A stretch of 64,000 nucleotides of DNA from Chthoniobacter flavus Ellin428. GTDB taxonomy: Bacteria; Verrucomicrobiota; Verrucomicrobiia; Chthoniobacterales; Chthoniobacteraceae. Made by a program: the position numbers and the translations under genes. Positions 8,996 through 17,435 of the stretch are shown piece after piece; positions within the stretch are counted from its first letter, which is position 1; each line of letters opens with the position of its first letter. The stretch spans positions 186,001 through 250,000 of the forward strand of contig NZ_ABVL01000002.1 of the NCBI RefSeq assembly GCF_000173075.1, written 5' to 3'. The notes under the pieces are model-generated. The model was not told the origin of the DNA. It saw only the letters and a program-made list of their open reading frames with translations, and did not search any database.

Positions 8996-9538
8996 TCAAT
9001 TGGTCGCCGCGACGCAGTTCCAATTTCCTACGATGCAAGGACCGTCATTCAGCGCCGCGAGAGGATCCTCGCCGCTGCTCATCGTGCATACCGGTTCAGG
9101 CAACACCACGCGGTTTTGATAACCAAATGGAAAACGGAACCCGGCGTCCTCGACGACCCAGAGATGATATTGATGCGCTGTATCCACCAGTCGGCTCTCT
9201 GCCGGAAAGAGTTCCACGCCCTCGCACTCCGGTCCGACCAGCTCATTCTTGATCTGCTGTAGATCACGCCAGCAGGTGATCGGCTGCCCATCGTGCCGCG
9301 ACAGATCGAGATGCACGAGCGGCGGACACTTGCGCATCTTGACCCGATAGATGTCGTTGACGAAAACGCGCGGCGCCATGGTCGCCTGGATGGTCTTCTC
9401 CACCAGATGCATCTTCTCGATCGGGTTCGGAACAAAGCCGTAGTATTTTTCGAAGAACTCCGCGGGTTGGGCCAACAAGGTCTTGCGATAAATCTGGTTT
9501 TCCCGGACATCGCGCTTCATTTCGACGAAGGGACTCAT
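8996..9538 (-). CDS. DUF7694-like protein
   Basis: This 180-residue protein has a conserved block in its middle: HLDLSRHDGQPITCWRDLQ, then KNELVGPECEGVELFPAE and SRLVDTAHQYHLWVV. That combination (a basic strand, 'W.D.Q.IKN...GPE.E.VE.YPAESR..D.ANQYHLWV') is the one I know from a family of unknown function found in phages and bacteria (DUF7694). No signal peptide is seen. The C-terminal third (FRFPFGYQNRVVLPEP) extends beyond the usual domain. Its start abuts a 400-base region without genes. Confidence 0.6.
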   Translation of the reverse strand: MSPFVEMKRDVRENQIYRKTLLAQPAEFFEKYYGFVPNPIEKMHLVEKTIQATMAPRVFVNDIYRVKMRKCPPLVHLDLSRHDGQPITCWRDLQQIKNELVGPECEGVELFPAESRLVDTAHQYHLWVVEDAGFRFPFGYQNRVVLPEPVCTMSSGEDPLAALNDGPCIVGNWNCVAATN

Positions 9539-9938
9539 TTGCGCGCTACCTCCTTTTCGTGGGCTGGCTGGTTCTGCAGATTTGGTCGATTTGGGGGCAA
9601 CTGACGTATTTGCATATCGCTAGTGATTCAAACGCGATGACGCCGATCCCACAAAACTCTTGAGGCGTAGCCATAAACACCCACGTGCGTGGACATATCC
9701 GCTACAGGATGAGGCGAACACCGTTTCACCGCGTCGTCCTCCCAGCTCACGGAGAAGGTCGGGGCGCAACCTGATGTTCAACTAACACCGCTGAATACGT
9801 ATTCCACGGAGTGTGTCGCCGTCGTCTTCGCCCAAAATCGGGAACTCACCCCCAGCGATCCACGCTTCGAAAGATACATCCATTCGACGCGCACTCAATG
9901 CGAACCGCAGCTTCGCTTTTCATCATCTTCCGAGCAGA
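9539..9938. other. 400-base region without a recognisable gene
   Basis: No reading frame on either strand here has a protein-like composition, and no hairpin with a T-tract, repeat arm or RNA gene was noticed. It lies between the divergent-to-convergent pair formed by the DUF7694-like gene (starting at 9538) and the end of the M6 protease gene (9939). Confidence 0.4.
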
Positions 9939-11804
9939 TTACTCGTAGACGTAACCCAAATAAAAAGTGATCCGCCCATCCGGCAGGCGGCGGATATTGG
10001 TGATGTAGATTGGTTTGCCGCCGCCGAGTTGGGAGCGGCTCGAGGGCACGGTGTAGGGAGTAAAGGAATCGTTTGCGTCGCTGGGATACGGCACGTTTTT
10101 GAGGAAGACCAACGGACCCGCCGGGCCGCCGACGCCGTGCGATTCCTCGACCATCGGGTGGTGGCCCACCACGTGCCAGATCATGAGTCCCTGGCCAGGC
10201 AGGCGCACGTCGAAACCCTGACGATGACGATTCTCCAGGAGCAGATACTCGCTGCCGTCGGCGCGCATGGGGATCTTGAAGCATTGATTATTCGTTCCCT
10301 CCACGGGCGAGAGAATGAGTTTCTGCTTCACCGAGGGATCAAGCACCGCCGGTTTCAACCAACCGAGCTGTTCCTTGCACCACGCGCACATGTGCTGCGG
10401 TTGGCCACCACCGGTCTGCTGCGACATCAACGACCACGCGCCCACACCTTCCGAGCCCGGATTTTCCGGCCGCGCGTAGAGATCGGGCAGGCCGAGCAGA
10501 TGACCGAATTCGTGGCAGAACACGCTGATATTAGCCATGACCTTCCCGCCCTCCGGGCAGATGAGATAAGGCCACGATTTGCCCTTATAGGTGAAGGAAG
10601 AACGATGCGGCCAGAAGACGCTTCCGCGATTCGTGGTGCGGAAGCGATCCCCGGCATAGATGAAGATGAGGCCATCGACTCCCGCGAGGCAGTTGTCCCC
10701 TTCCCGTTTGAGCAGAAGGTCCAGCGCCTCGGTGAAGAGCGCCTTTTTCGGGTTGGTCGGCAATTGCGGATACTCCGGCCGATTTTTGCCCACGGGCAGC
10801 CAGTCGAAGACTTTCCCGGAAACGTCGAGCGCGCCCATCGATACTTCCTGATAGTAGTCGTGCAGACTGCCATAGACGGGCTGGCCGGTGATGTTCTTCT
10901 TGTTCGTGTAGGTGCCGTTGCTGAACAGCATCTCCTGCCATGCATCCGTGGGAATCGCCTCGTTGTGCTTCACGTCGGGAAACTCCAGCGGGATGACGGC
11001 GAGCCGGTAGGCATTCTTCTTCCACAACGGAAGCGGCGGCGGCGCATTGCTGCGGGTGTCTTCGGCGGCACTCGCCGCGAGTTTGATCTGGACCTGCGAC
11101 TCCACTCCATCGCGGCGGTAGGTGAGATTGACGGTGTCGCCTGGTTCTTTGTCCGCCAGGGCATCGCTGACCGCCAGCGCGATACCGAGGCTGGCATCGT
11201 TGACTCTGACGAGGACATCGCCGGCTCGCAGACCTGCCGTCGCCGCAGGTGAATTCGGCTGAACGGAACGGATGGCGATACCTTCTTCGCTTTCCGTCGG
11301 CGACATGCTTAGTCCCAGAATTGCGCGGTGCTCGGCGAGCTTCTTCGGCCGGCTCGGTGCGGAAAGGGTGGCCTCGATTTTGACCGGGGCGCCGTCGCGC
11401 TCGACTTCGATGGCGACGGTTTCCCCAGGAACATGAGCCAGCAACGCGGTGCGAAAATCGTCCGCTGTCGCGACGGACTTTCCATCGACTGAACGCAAGC
11501 GGTCGCCTCGCTTGAGGCCAGCCGTTTGCGCCGGCGAGCTTTCCGCAACCTCAGCGACGGAAAGCATCCCAGCCGGGTTCGATTCCACCTCCACTCCCAG
11601 GTAGCCGCTCAAGCCCACCGCGCCCTCTACTTCGGGCTTCAAAGTCATCGTCTGCGCGGTCTCCACGGTCTTGAATTCCGCGAGATCCGCCGGCGGGTCG
11701 TCCGCGAAAATGGTGCCTTGAGTTCCCAACACGAGGAGCGCGGCCAGACCGGCGATCCACCTACGGAGAATACGTTTGCGAGGTTCGGGAGAGGAACTTG
11801 GCAT
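9939..11804 (-). CDS. secreted M6-type metalloprotease with two PDZ domains
   Basis: The ATG at 11804 is chosen because it begins a signal peptide (RRWIAGLAALLVLGTQG, cleavage near FA-DD). The 621-residue protein has two PDZ domains (about residues 62-148 and 160-242), each with a GLKRGD/GLRAGD carboxylate-binding turn, then an immune-inhibitor-A (M6-like) metalloprotease domain. The zinc site is H431EFGHLLGLPD441, the HExxHxxGxxD signature with the third ligand Asp. Downstream is the Cys-containing CAWCKEQLGW segment usual in this group. It is probably secreted or periplasmic, with PDZ modules selecting substrate C-termini. It diverges from the ten-gene operon with about 116 bases between starts, suggesting a shared control region. 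Confidence 0.85.
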   Translation of the reverse strand: MPSSSPEPRKRILRRWIAGLAALLVLGTQGTIFADDPPADLAEFKTVETAQTMTLKPEVEGAVGLSGYLGVEVESNPAGMLSVAEVAESSPAQTAGLKRGDRLRSVDGKSVATADDFRTALLAHVPGETVAIEVERDGAPVKIEATLSAPSRPKKLAEHRAILGLSMSPTESEEGIAIRSVQPNSPAATAGLRAGDVLVRVNDASLGIALAVSDALADKEPGDTVNLTYRRDGVESQVQIKLAASAAEDTRSNAPPPLPLWKKNAYRLAVIPLEFPDVKHNEAIPTDAWQEMLFSNGTYTNKKNITGQPVYGSLHDYYQEVSMGALDVSGKVFDWLPVGKNRPEYPQLPTNPKKALFTEALDLLLKREGDNCLAGVDGLIFIYAGDRFRTTNRGSVFWPHRSSFTYKGKSWPYLICPEGGKVMANISVFCHEFGHLLGLPDLYARPENPGSEGVGAWSLMSQQTGGGQPQHMCAWCKEQLGWLKPAVLDPSVKQKLILSPVEGTNNQCFKIPMRADGSEYLLLENRHRQGFDVRLPGQGLMIWHVVGHHPMVEESHGVGGPAGPLVFLKNVPYPSDANDSFTPYTVPSSRSQLGGGKPIYITNIRRLPDGRITFYLGYVYE

Positions 11805-11920
11805 GGGAATGAAGAAAACGCTCAAACCCCGATCGTGAAACGAGGTTGCGGACACAATCTCGCGGCGCGCCGAAAATCCACTTGCCACTAATGGGCGCTC
11901 GCTGAGGATGTCGACCACCC

Positions 11921-14512
11921 ATGATACCGCTTGTGCGTCCTGGCCCCCCACTCCGCACGGTCTTTCGTCGACACGTCCTCTGGCTGGCCGTCGCCCTGCT
12001 CTGCGCTCCCTTGCTCCACGCCGCGACGCTCGAAGAGGCGCAGGCGCTTTTGCTGCATGGGGACTATGCCGGGGCCATCACCGCGGCGGCCACCGGTGCG
12101 CACGATCAACCCGAGGAAGACGCCTGGCCGCTGCTCCAGGCAAAAGCATTGAATGCCGTCGGGCGCTATCAGGAGGCTCGCGCCATCCTCGATCCCGCGA
12201 TCGAGCACTCGCCGAATTCCCTGCAGTTGCGACTCCTCTCCTACGAAACCCTCCGTCGACTCGGCGCGACCGAGGAAGCCGCGAAGCAACTGGCTGAACT
12301 CGACCGTCTCGGCGGCTCTCGCGAATGGGCCTATCGTTCGCCGGGAGACCGCGTGGCGCTCGCCCGCTCCGCGCTGCTCATTGGCACGGATCCGAAGAAG
12401 GTGCTCGATGTCATCCTCGACCCGTTGCGCAAGTCGCAGCCGGATTTCCGCGACACCTACCTGGTGAGCGGCGAACTCGCGCTCAGCAAAAGCGATTTCG
12501 CGCTGGCTGGCCGGATTTTTGGCACTGCAGTGAAGAAGTTTGGCGAAGATCCGGACATCTGGTTCGGACTCGCCCGCGCCTATGTCTCCAGCGATACCGA
12601 GGCTGCGGAGAATGCGCTCGAGCAGACGTTGAAGTTTAACCCGAATCACCTGCCGGCCCGATTGCTCATGGCCGATCAATTCATCGACGGTGAAAACTAC
12701 GACGTAGCGGCCCGGGAGATAGCGAAGGTACTGGCGATCAATCCTCACCTCGCCGAAGCGCACGCCTACCGGGCGGTGCTGGCCAATTTGCAGGCCGATC
12801 CAAAAACTGAAGAAGCCGCCCGTGCCGAGGCGCTCCAACTCTGGCCGACGAACCCGGAAATTCCGCACCTCATCGGCAAAAAGCTTTCGCAGAAGTATCG
12901 GTTTGCCGAGGGTGCGGCTCTGCAACGCGAGGCCCTGAAATGGGATCCCAGCTATCTTCCGGCCAAGGCGCAACTCGCCAACGATCTGCTCCGCCTGGGC
13001 GGCCACGACGACGAAGCCTGGCAACTGGCCGAAGAGGTGCAGAAGGCCGATCCTTACGACGTGGTGGCCTACAATCTCACCGAGCTGCACGATGCCATCG
13101 CCCATTTCGAGACGCTGAGCAGCGCGCACTTCAGCGTGAAGATGGACCCGCACGAGGCGCAGATCTATGGACCGAGTGTGCTGGCGTTGCTGGAGCGGGC
13201 GCACGACACCCTCACGAAGAAATACGGCCTGCAGCTCCACGATAAGACGATCGTCGAGATTTTTCCCGACCAGAAAGATTTTGCGATCCGCACCTTCGGT
13301 TTGCCGGGCGGCGCGGGTTATCTGGGTGTGTGTTTCGGTCGTGTCATCACCGCCAACAGCCCGGCCTCGCGCCCCAATTCGCCGAATTCATGGGAGGCGG
13401 TGCTGTGGCACGAGTTCTGTCACGTAGTGACGCTGACCCTGACCAAAAACAAGATGCCGCGCTGGCTCAGCGAAGGCATCAGCGTCTACGAGGAACGCCA
13501 GGCGCGGGGCAACTGGGGCGAGCAAATGAAGCCGCGCTATCGGGCGATGATTCTCGGTGAAGACCTCACGCCGGTGAGCCAGCTGAGCGCGGCCTTTCTC
13601 AAGCCGAAGTCGCCGGCGCATCTCGGCTTCGCCTATTACGAATCCTCGTTGGTTGTCGAATGGCTCGTCGAGCATTGGGGTCTCGAGAAGGTGCAAGCGC
13701 TGCTCGCCGATCTGGCTCAAGGCGTGGAGATCAATACGGCCCTCGCCAATCGCTTCGCCCCGATCGAGAAACTCGATGCGGATTTCGCCGCGCACGCCAT
13801 CGAACTGGCGAAGAACACCGGGCCGAAGCTCGACTGGACACCACCGGGAAGCGGCGATTTCGCCAATGGCAAACAACTGAGTGATTTCATCACAAAGAAT
13901 CCCGACAACTTCACCGCGCTCACCGAACAGGCGAAGCAATTGATCGAAGAAAAGAAATGGGCGGAGGCGAAGGCCCCGCTGCAAAAGCTGATCGAGCTTT
14001 ACCCTAATCAACACGATGCCGACAGCGCCTACGCGATGCTCGCGCAAGTGCATCGGATACTGCAGGAGCGCGACCAGGAAATCGCCATGCTCAACAAGCT
14101 CATCGAACTGAACAGCGATGCCGTCGACGCCTTCGAACGGCTCATGCAGATCGACGCCGAGCACAAAGATTGGCACGGCGTGCTGGCCAACGCCGCGCGC
14201 TACAGTGCGGTCAATCCGTTGAGCCCGATTCCGCATCAGTTCGCCGCCGATGCGCACGAGGAACTCGGGGAAAAGCTGGGAGCCATTGCCGAATATCGCA
14301 CCCTGCTGCAGATCGGTCCCGGCGATCCGGCAGAGGTTCATTACCGGCTGGCTCGTTTGCTCCATTCCGTCGGCGATTCCGCGGCCAGGCGCGAGGTGCT
14401 TCTCGCCCTGGAAGACGCGCCACGTTTCCGTGCCGCGCTGCAGCTTCTACTCGAGATCGATGAACCCGGCGGCAAACCGGCGCACCCGGGATCCGCCGAA
14501 GGTCTTAAATAG
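11921..14512 (+). CDS. TPR-repeat protein with gluzincin (peptidase MA-like) domain
   Basis: This 863-residue secreted protein has a signal peptide (about residues 1-36, ending LLHAA), a long array of TPR-type helical repeats (about 37-430) and a metallopeptidase domain with H497EFCH501 followed by W515LSEG519, the third-ligand Glu of the peptidase MA/gluzincin arrangement. More TPR-like repeats follow (about 650-860). The TPR-zincin-TPR order suggests a periplasmic protease or scaffold that docks partners. It is the first gene of the tightly packed operon, with only 2 bases before the DUF4159 gene. Substrate is unknown. Confidence 0.85.
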   Translation: MIPLVRPGPPLRTVFRRHVLWLAVALLCAPLLHAATLEEAQALLLHGDYAGAITAAATGAHDQPEEDAWPLLQAKALNAVGRYQEARAILDPAIEHSPNSLQLRLLSYETLRRLGATEEAAKQLAELDRLGGSREWAYRSPGDRVALARSALLIGTDPKKVLDVILDPLRKSQPDFRDTYLVSGELALSKSDFALAGRIFGTAVKKFGEDPDIWFGLARAYVSSDTEAAENALEQTLKFNPNHLPARLLMADQFIDGENYDVAAREIAKVLAINPHLAEAHAYRAVLANLQADPKTEEAARAEALQLWPTNPEIPHLIGKKLSQKYRFAEGAALQREALKWDPSYLPAKAQLANDLLRLGGHDDEAWQLAEEVQKADPYDVVAYNLTELHDAIAHFETLSSAHFSVKMDPHEAQIYGPSVLALLERAHDTLTKKYGLQLHDKTIVEIFPDQKDFAIRTFGLPGGAGYLGVCFGRVITANSPASRPNSPNSWEAVLWHEFCHVVTLTLTKNKMPRWLSEGISVYEERQARGNWGEQMKPRYRAMILGEDLTPVSQLSAAFLKPKSPAHLGFAYYESSLVVEWLVEHWGLEKVQALLADLAQGVEINTALANRFAPIEKLDADFAAHAIELAKNTGPKLDWTPPGSGDFANGKQLSDFITKNPDNFTALTEQAKQLIEEKKWAEAKAPLQKLIELYPNQHDADSAYAMLAQVHRILQERDQEIAMLNKLIELNSDAVDAFERLMQIDAEHKDWHGVLANAARYSAVNPLSPIPHQFAADAHEELGEKLGAIAEYRTLLQIGPGDPAEVHYRLARLLHSVGDSAARREVLLALEDAPRFRAALQLLLEIDEPGGKPAHPGSAEGLK

Positions 14513-14514
14513 CC

Positions 14515-15441
14515 ATGCCCCGCCGTCGCCTCCTCATTTTGCTCCTCCTGCTCGTGGTGCTTTCCGCGAGCATCGGCTACGCGCAGCGGCGCCGCCGCAA
14601 TATGGACGGCCCGATTTTTTACACCGAAGGCGGTGACGCCGTGGACGTGCGCACCGTCACGACCGCTCGCGAGATCGCTTCCCACAGCACCGGCACGCCC
14701 GAGTGGAAAAATCCGCCGGAATTCTCGCACGACGTCTTTACCTTCGTCCGCATCATCCGCGATCGCGATCCCTACGGCTCTCCGAGCGCGGGCAGTTGGA
14801 TCACCGATTTTCCCGACAGCGACCTGAACCTCTCGTTCCGGCTCCAGCAGATGACGTCGATCAAGGTCGATCCGAATGGACGCATCCTGCGACTGACCGA
14901 CCCCGAGCTGTTTCGCTATCCGTTCATCTACATGGTCGAACCGGGCGCGTTGATGTTGCGTGATGAGGAGGTGCCGATCCTGCGGCGCTATTTGCTGAAC
15001 GGCGGCTTCCTCATGGTCGACGATTTCTGGGGTGAATGGCAGTGGGAAGGCATGGCGGAACAGATCAAGCGTGTCTTCCCGGACCGCGACTTCGTCGAAC
15101 TGCCGATGAGCCACGAGATTTTCCACTGCGTCTTCGATCTCGGCACGGAGAAGAACAAGCTGCAGACCCCGAATGAACGTCTCGGTGCGCAAAGCAAATA
15201 CACCGGCGTGACTTGGGAGACGCACGTCCAAAAAGATGGCACCCGCGAGGCATGCACCGAAATGCACGTACGCGCCCTGTTCGATGACAAAGGTCGCATC
15301 ATGATCCTCGCCACGCATAACTGCGACAACGGCGACGCCTGGGAACGCGAGGGCGAGGACGATTATTTCTTCCACGAGTTTTCGGAGAAGCGCGGCTTCC
15401 CGTTGGGCATCAACATCATCTTCTACGTGATGACCCACTAA
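14515..15441 (+). CDS. DUF4159 domain protein
   Basis: This 308-residue protein begins with a signal peptide or anchor (LLILLLLLVVLSASIGYAQ). The DUF4159 domain fills the rest: FTFVRIIRDRD near residue 80, the LRLTDPELFRYPFIYMVEPG block, then RRYLLNGGFLMVDDFWG, which is the family's core resembling a Rossmann/GATase-like fold. DUF4159 proteins are usually encoded beside MoxR, DUF58 and BatA genes, as here, and are thought to be part of a membrane complex; biochemical function is unknown. It follows the TPR peptidase by 2 bases and precedes the MoxR gene by 26. Confidence 0.88.
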   Translation: MPRRRLLILLLLLVVLSASIGYAQRRRRNMDGPIFYTEGGDAVDVRTVTTAREIASHSTGTPEWKNPPEFSHDVFTFVRIIRDRDPYGSPSAGSWITDFPDSDLNLSFRLQQMTSIKVDPNGRILRLTDPELFRYPFIYMVEPGALMLRDEEVPILRRYLLNGGFLMVDDFWGEWQWEGMAEQIKRVFPDRDFVELPMSHEIFHCVFDLGTEKNKLQTPNERLGAQSKYTGVTWETHVQKDGTREACTEMHVRALFDDKGRIMILATHNCDNGDAWEREGEDDYFFHEFSEKRGFPLGINIIFYVMTH

Positions 15442-15467
15442 GCTCTTCACCTTTCACTTTTCCACCC

Positions 15468-16475
15468 ATGACCCAGCAACCCCCTCCCGTTCCGGTTTCC
15501 GATCCTGACGCCAAGACCTTCGAGCAACTGCAGAGCGCGCGGCCGCGCATTCTCGCGGAGCTCGGTAAAGCGATCGTCGGTCAGCAGGACGTCATCGAAC
15601 AAATCCTCATCGCGCTGCTCGCGGGCGGTCATTGCCTCATCACGGGCGCGCCCGGTCTGGCGAAGACGTTGCTCGTCAAAAGCATCGCGCAAATCTTCCA
15701 TCTCGAGTTCCGCCGTATCCAGTTCACGCCCGATCTCATGCCCACCGACATCACCGGCGTGGAGATCCTGCAGGACACCGCGGAGGGCCGGCAACTGTCG
15801 TTCGTTAAAGGCCCCATCTTCGGCAGCATGATCCTCGCGGATGAAATCAACCGCACGCCACCCAAGACTCAGGCCGCGCTCCTCGAAGCGATGCAGGAGC
15901 ATCAGGTCACGGCGAGCGGGCGCCGCTATGCTCTGCCGGAGCCGTTCTTCGTCCTCGCCACGCAGAACCCGATCGAAATGGAAGGCACCTATCCTCTTCC
16001 CGAAGCCCAGCTCGATCGCTTCATGTTCAATGTAGTCATCGACTACCTCCCCGAGAACGACGAAGTCGCGGTCGTTCAACGGACCACCTCTGCCAGCGAG
16101 GAAAAGATCGAGACCCTTTTCACCGGCGAAGACGTCCTCGCTTTCCACGCACTGGTCCGCAAGGTGCCGATTGCCGAGGATCTCGTCCGCTTCGCGGTGC
16201 GACTGGCCGCAGCGACTCGTCCGCGCCAGGCGGAGGCACCGCCCTTCGTGAATGACTGGGTCAGTTGGGGCGCCGGGACACGGGCCGCGCAATTCCTCAC
16301 CCTCGGCGCGAAAGCCCGGGCGCTCTTGCATGGCCGGGCTCATGTCACACGCGAAGACCTCGTCGCCCTGGCGGGGCCGGTATTGCGTCACCGCGTGCTC
16401 GTCAATTATCGCGCCGAGGCCGAGGGCATCAGCGTCGCCCGGATTATTGAGCGCGTGTTGGAGAGCGTGAAGTAA
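15468..16475 (+). CDS. MoxR family AAA+ ATPase
   Basis: This 335-residue protein shows the complete MoxR set: Walker A G60APGLAKT67, Walker B ILADEINRTPPKTQ, sensor 1 FFVLATQNPIEMEGTYPLPE and the arginine-finger region AQLDRF. MoxR ATPases act as chaperone-like assembly factors and are almost always paired with DUF58/VWA proteins, here the next gene after 6 bases. Action is cytoplasmic. The length is normal for the family (about 310-340). The substrate complex is presumably the membrane VWA proteins encoded downstream. Confidence 0.95.
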   Translation: MTQQPPPVPVSDPDAKTFEQLQSARPRILAELGKAIVGQQDVIEQILIALLAGGHCLITGAPGLAKTLLVKSIAQIFHLEFRRIQFTPDLMPTDITGVEILQDTAEGRQLSFVKGPIFGSMILADEINRTPPKTQAALLEAMQEHQVTASGRRYALPEPFFVLATQNPIEMEGTYPLPEAQLDRFMFNVVIDYLPENDEVAVVQRTTSASEEKIETLFTGEDVLAFHALVRKVPIAEDLVRFAVRLAAATRPRQAEAPPFVNDWVSWGAGTRAAQFLTLGAKARALLHGRAHVTREDLVALAGPVLRHRVLVNYRAEAEGISVARIIERVLESVK

Positions 16476-16481
16476 CCGCTT

Positions 16482-17420
16482 ATGTCCGAGTCGACGCCCC
16501 GCGCATCTTCAAGCCTGCTTGACCCGGCGGCGCTAATGTCGATCCGTAACCTCGAGTTGCGGGCTCGCACGGTGGTGGAGGGATTTTGGCACGGGTTGCA
16601 TCGCTCGCCGTATCACGGCTTTTCGGTCGAGTTCACTGAATACCGTCCTTACACGCCGGGAGATGATCCGCGCTATCTCGACTGGAAACTGGCGGGTCGG
16701 ACGGATCGCTATTTCATCAAGAAATTCGAAGACGAAACGAATCTCCGTTGTCACCTCCTGGTCGATCTCAGCCGCTCGATGACCTTCGGTTCGACCGGCT
16801 ATTCGAAGGCGGATTATTCGCGCACTCTGGCCGCCACGCTCGCCTGGTTTCTCGCTCAACAGGGCGATGCCACGGGCTTGCTGACCTTCGATGGCGCCAT
16901 GCGCGAATATCTGCCGGCACGCCATCGACCGGGTCACTTGCGACAGCTCATGCTCGCGCTGGAAAAACCGGCCGAGGGTCGCAGCACCGACCTCACGGCG
17001 CCGTTGCGGCGGATCGTAGAACTCGTCCGCAAACGTGGGATGATCGTGCTGATCAGCGATCTCCTCGCACCGATCGATCGCCTGGCGAGTGCACTGGGAT
17101 TGCTCACCGCCAGCGGCCACGAAGTCATCATTTTCCAGGTGCTCGATCCCGCGGAATTGAACTTCGATTTTCAAACCGCCGCACGGTTCGAAGATCTCGA
17201 AACCGGCCGCGATGTCTTTCTCGAACCGGCACAGGCTCGGGCCAATTATGTGCGCCGCTTCTCCGCTCATCTGGAGGCATTGCGTGAGACTTGCCAGGGG
17301 CTCGGCATCTTGCATGTGCAGGTTTCCAGTACGCATCCGCTGGAAACCGTCCTCTTCGACTTTCTCAAAGCACGCGCCGACCGCGGCAAGGTGATCCGCC
17401 GCCGGGCGGCCATGACGTAA
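16482..17420 (+). CDS. DUF58 domain protein (VWA-like, MoxR partner)
   Basis: This 312-residue protein carries the DUF58 signature: FTEYRPYTPGDDPRYLDWK near residues 48-66 followed by RYFIKKFEDETN, then a VWA-type fold with a VDLSRSM motif in the metal-site position and LISDLL later. It is mostly soluble, as in the short DUF58 class lacking N-terminal membrane segments. DUF58 proteins work with MoxR ATPases, and this gene begins 6 bases after the MoxR gene. Role: adapter or metal-dependent binding module in the predicted Bat-like complex. Confidence 0.92.
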   Translation: MSESTPRASSSLLDPAALMSIRNLELRARTVVEGFWHGLHRSPYHGFSVEFTEYRPYTPGDDPRYLDWKLAGRTDRYFIKKFEDETNLRCHLLVDLSRSMTFGSTGYSKADYSRTLAATLAWFLAQQGDATGLLTFDGAMREYLPARHRPGHLRQLMLALEKPAEGRSTDLTAPLRRIVELVRKRGMIVLISDLLAPIDRLASALGLLTASGHEVIIFQVLDPAELNFDFQTAARFEDLETGRDVFLEPAQARANYVRRFSAHLEALRETCQGLGILHVQVSSTHPLETVLFDFLKARADRGKVIRRRAAMT

Positions 17421-17435
17421 AAACGATTTCCTCCC

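Noticed and set aside
8996..9538. Prophage remnant suggested by the DUF7694-like gene
   Set aside because: No phage structural, integrase or attachment-site features were seen nearby.
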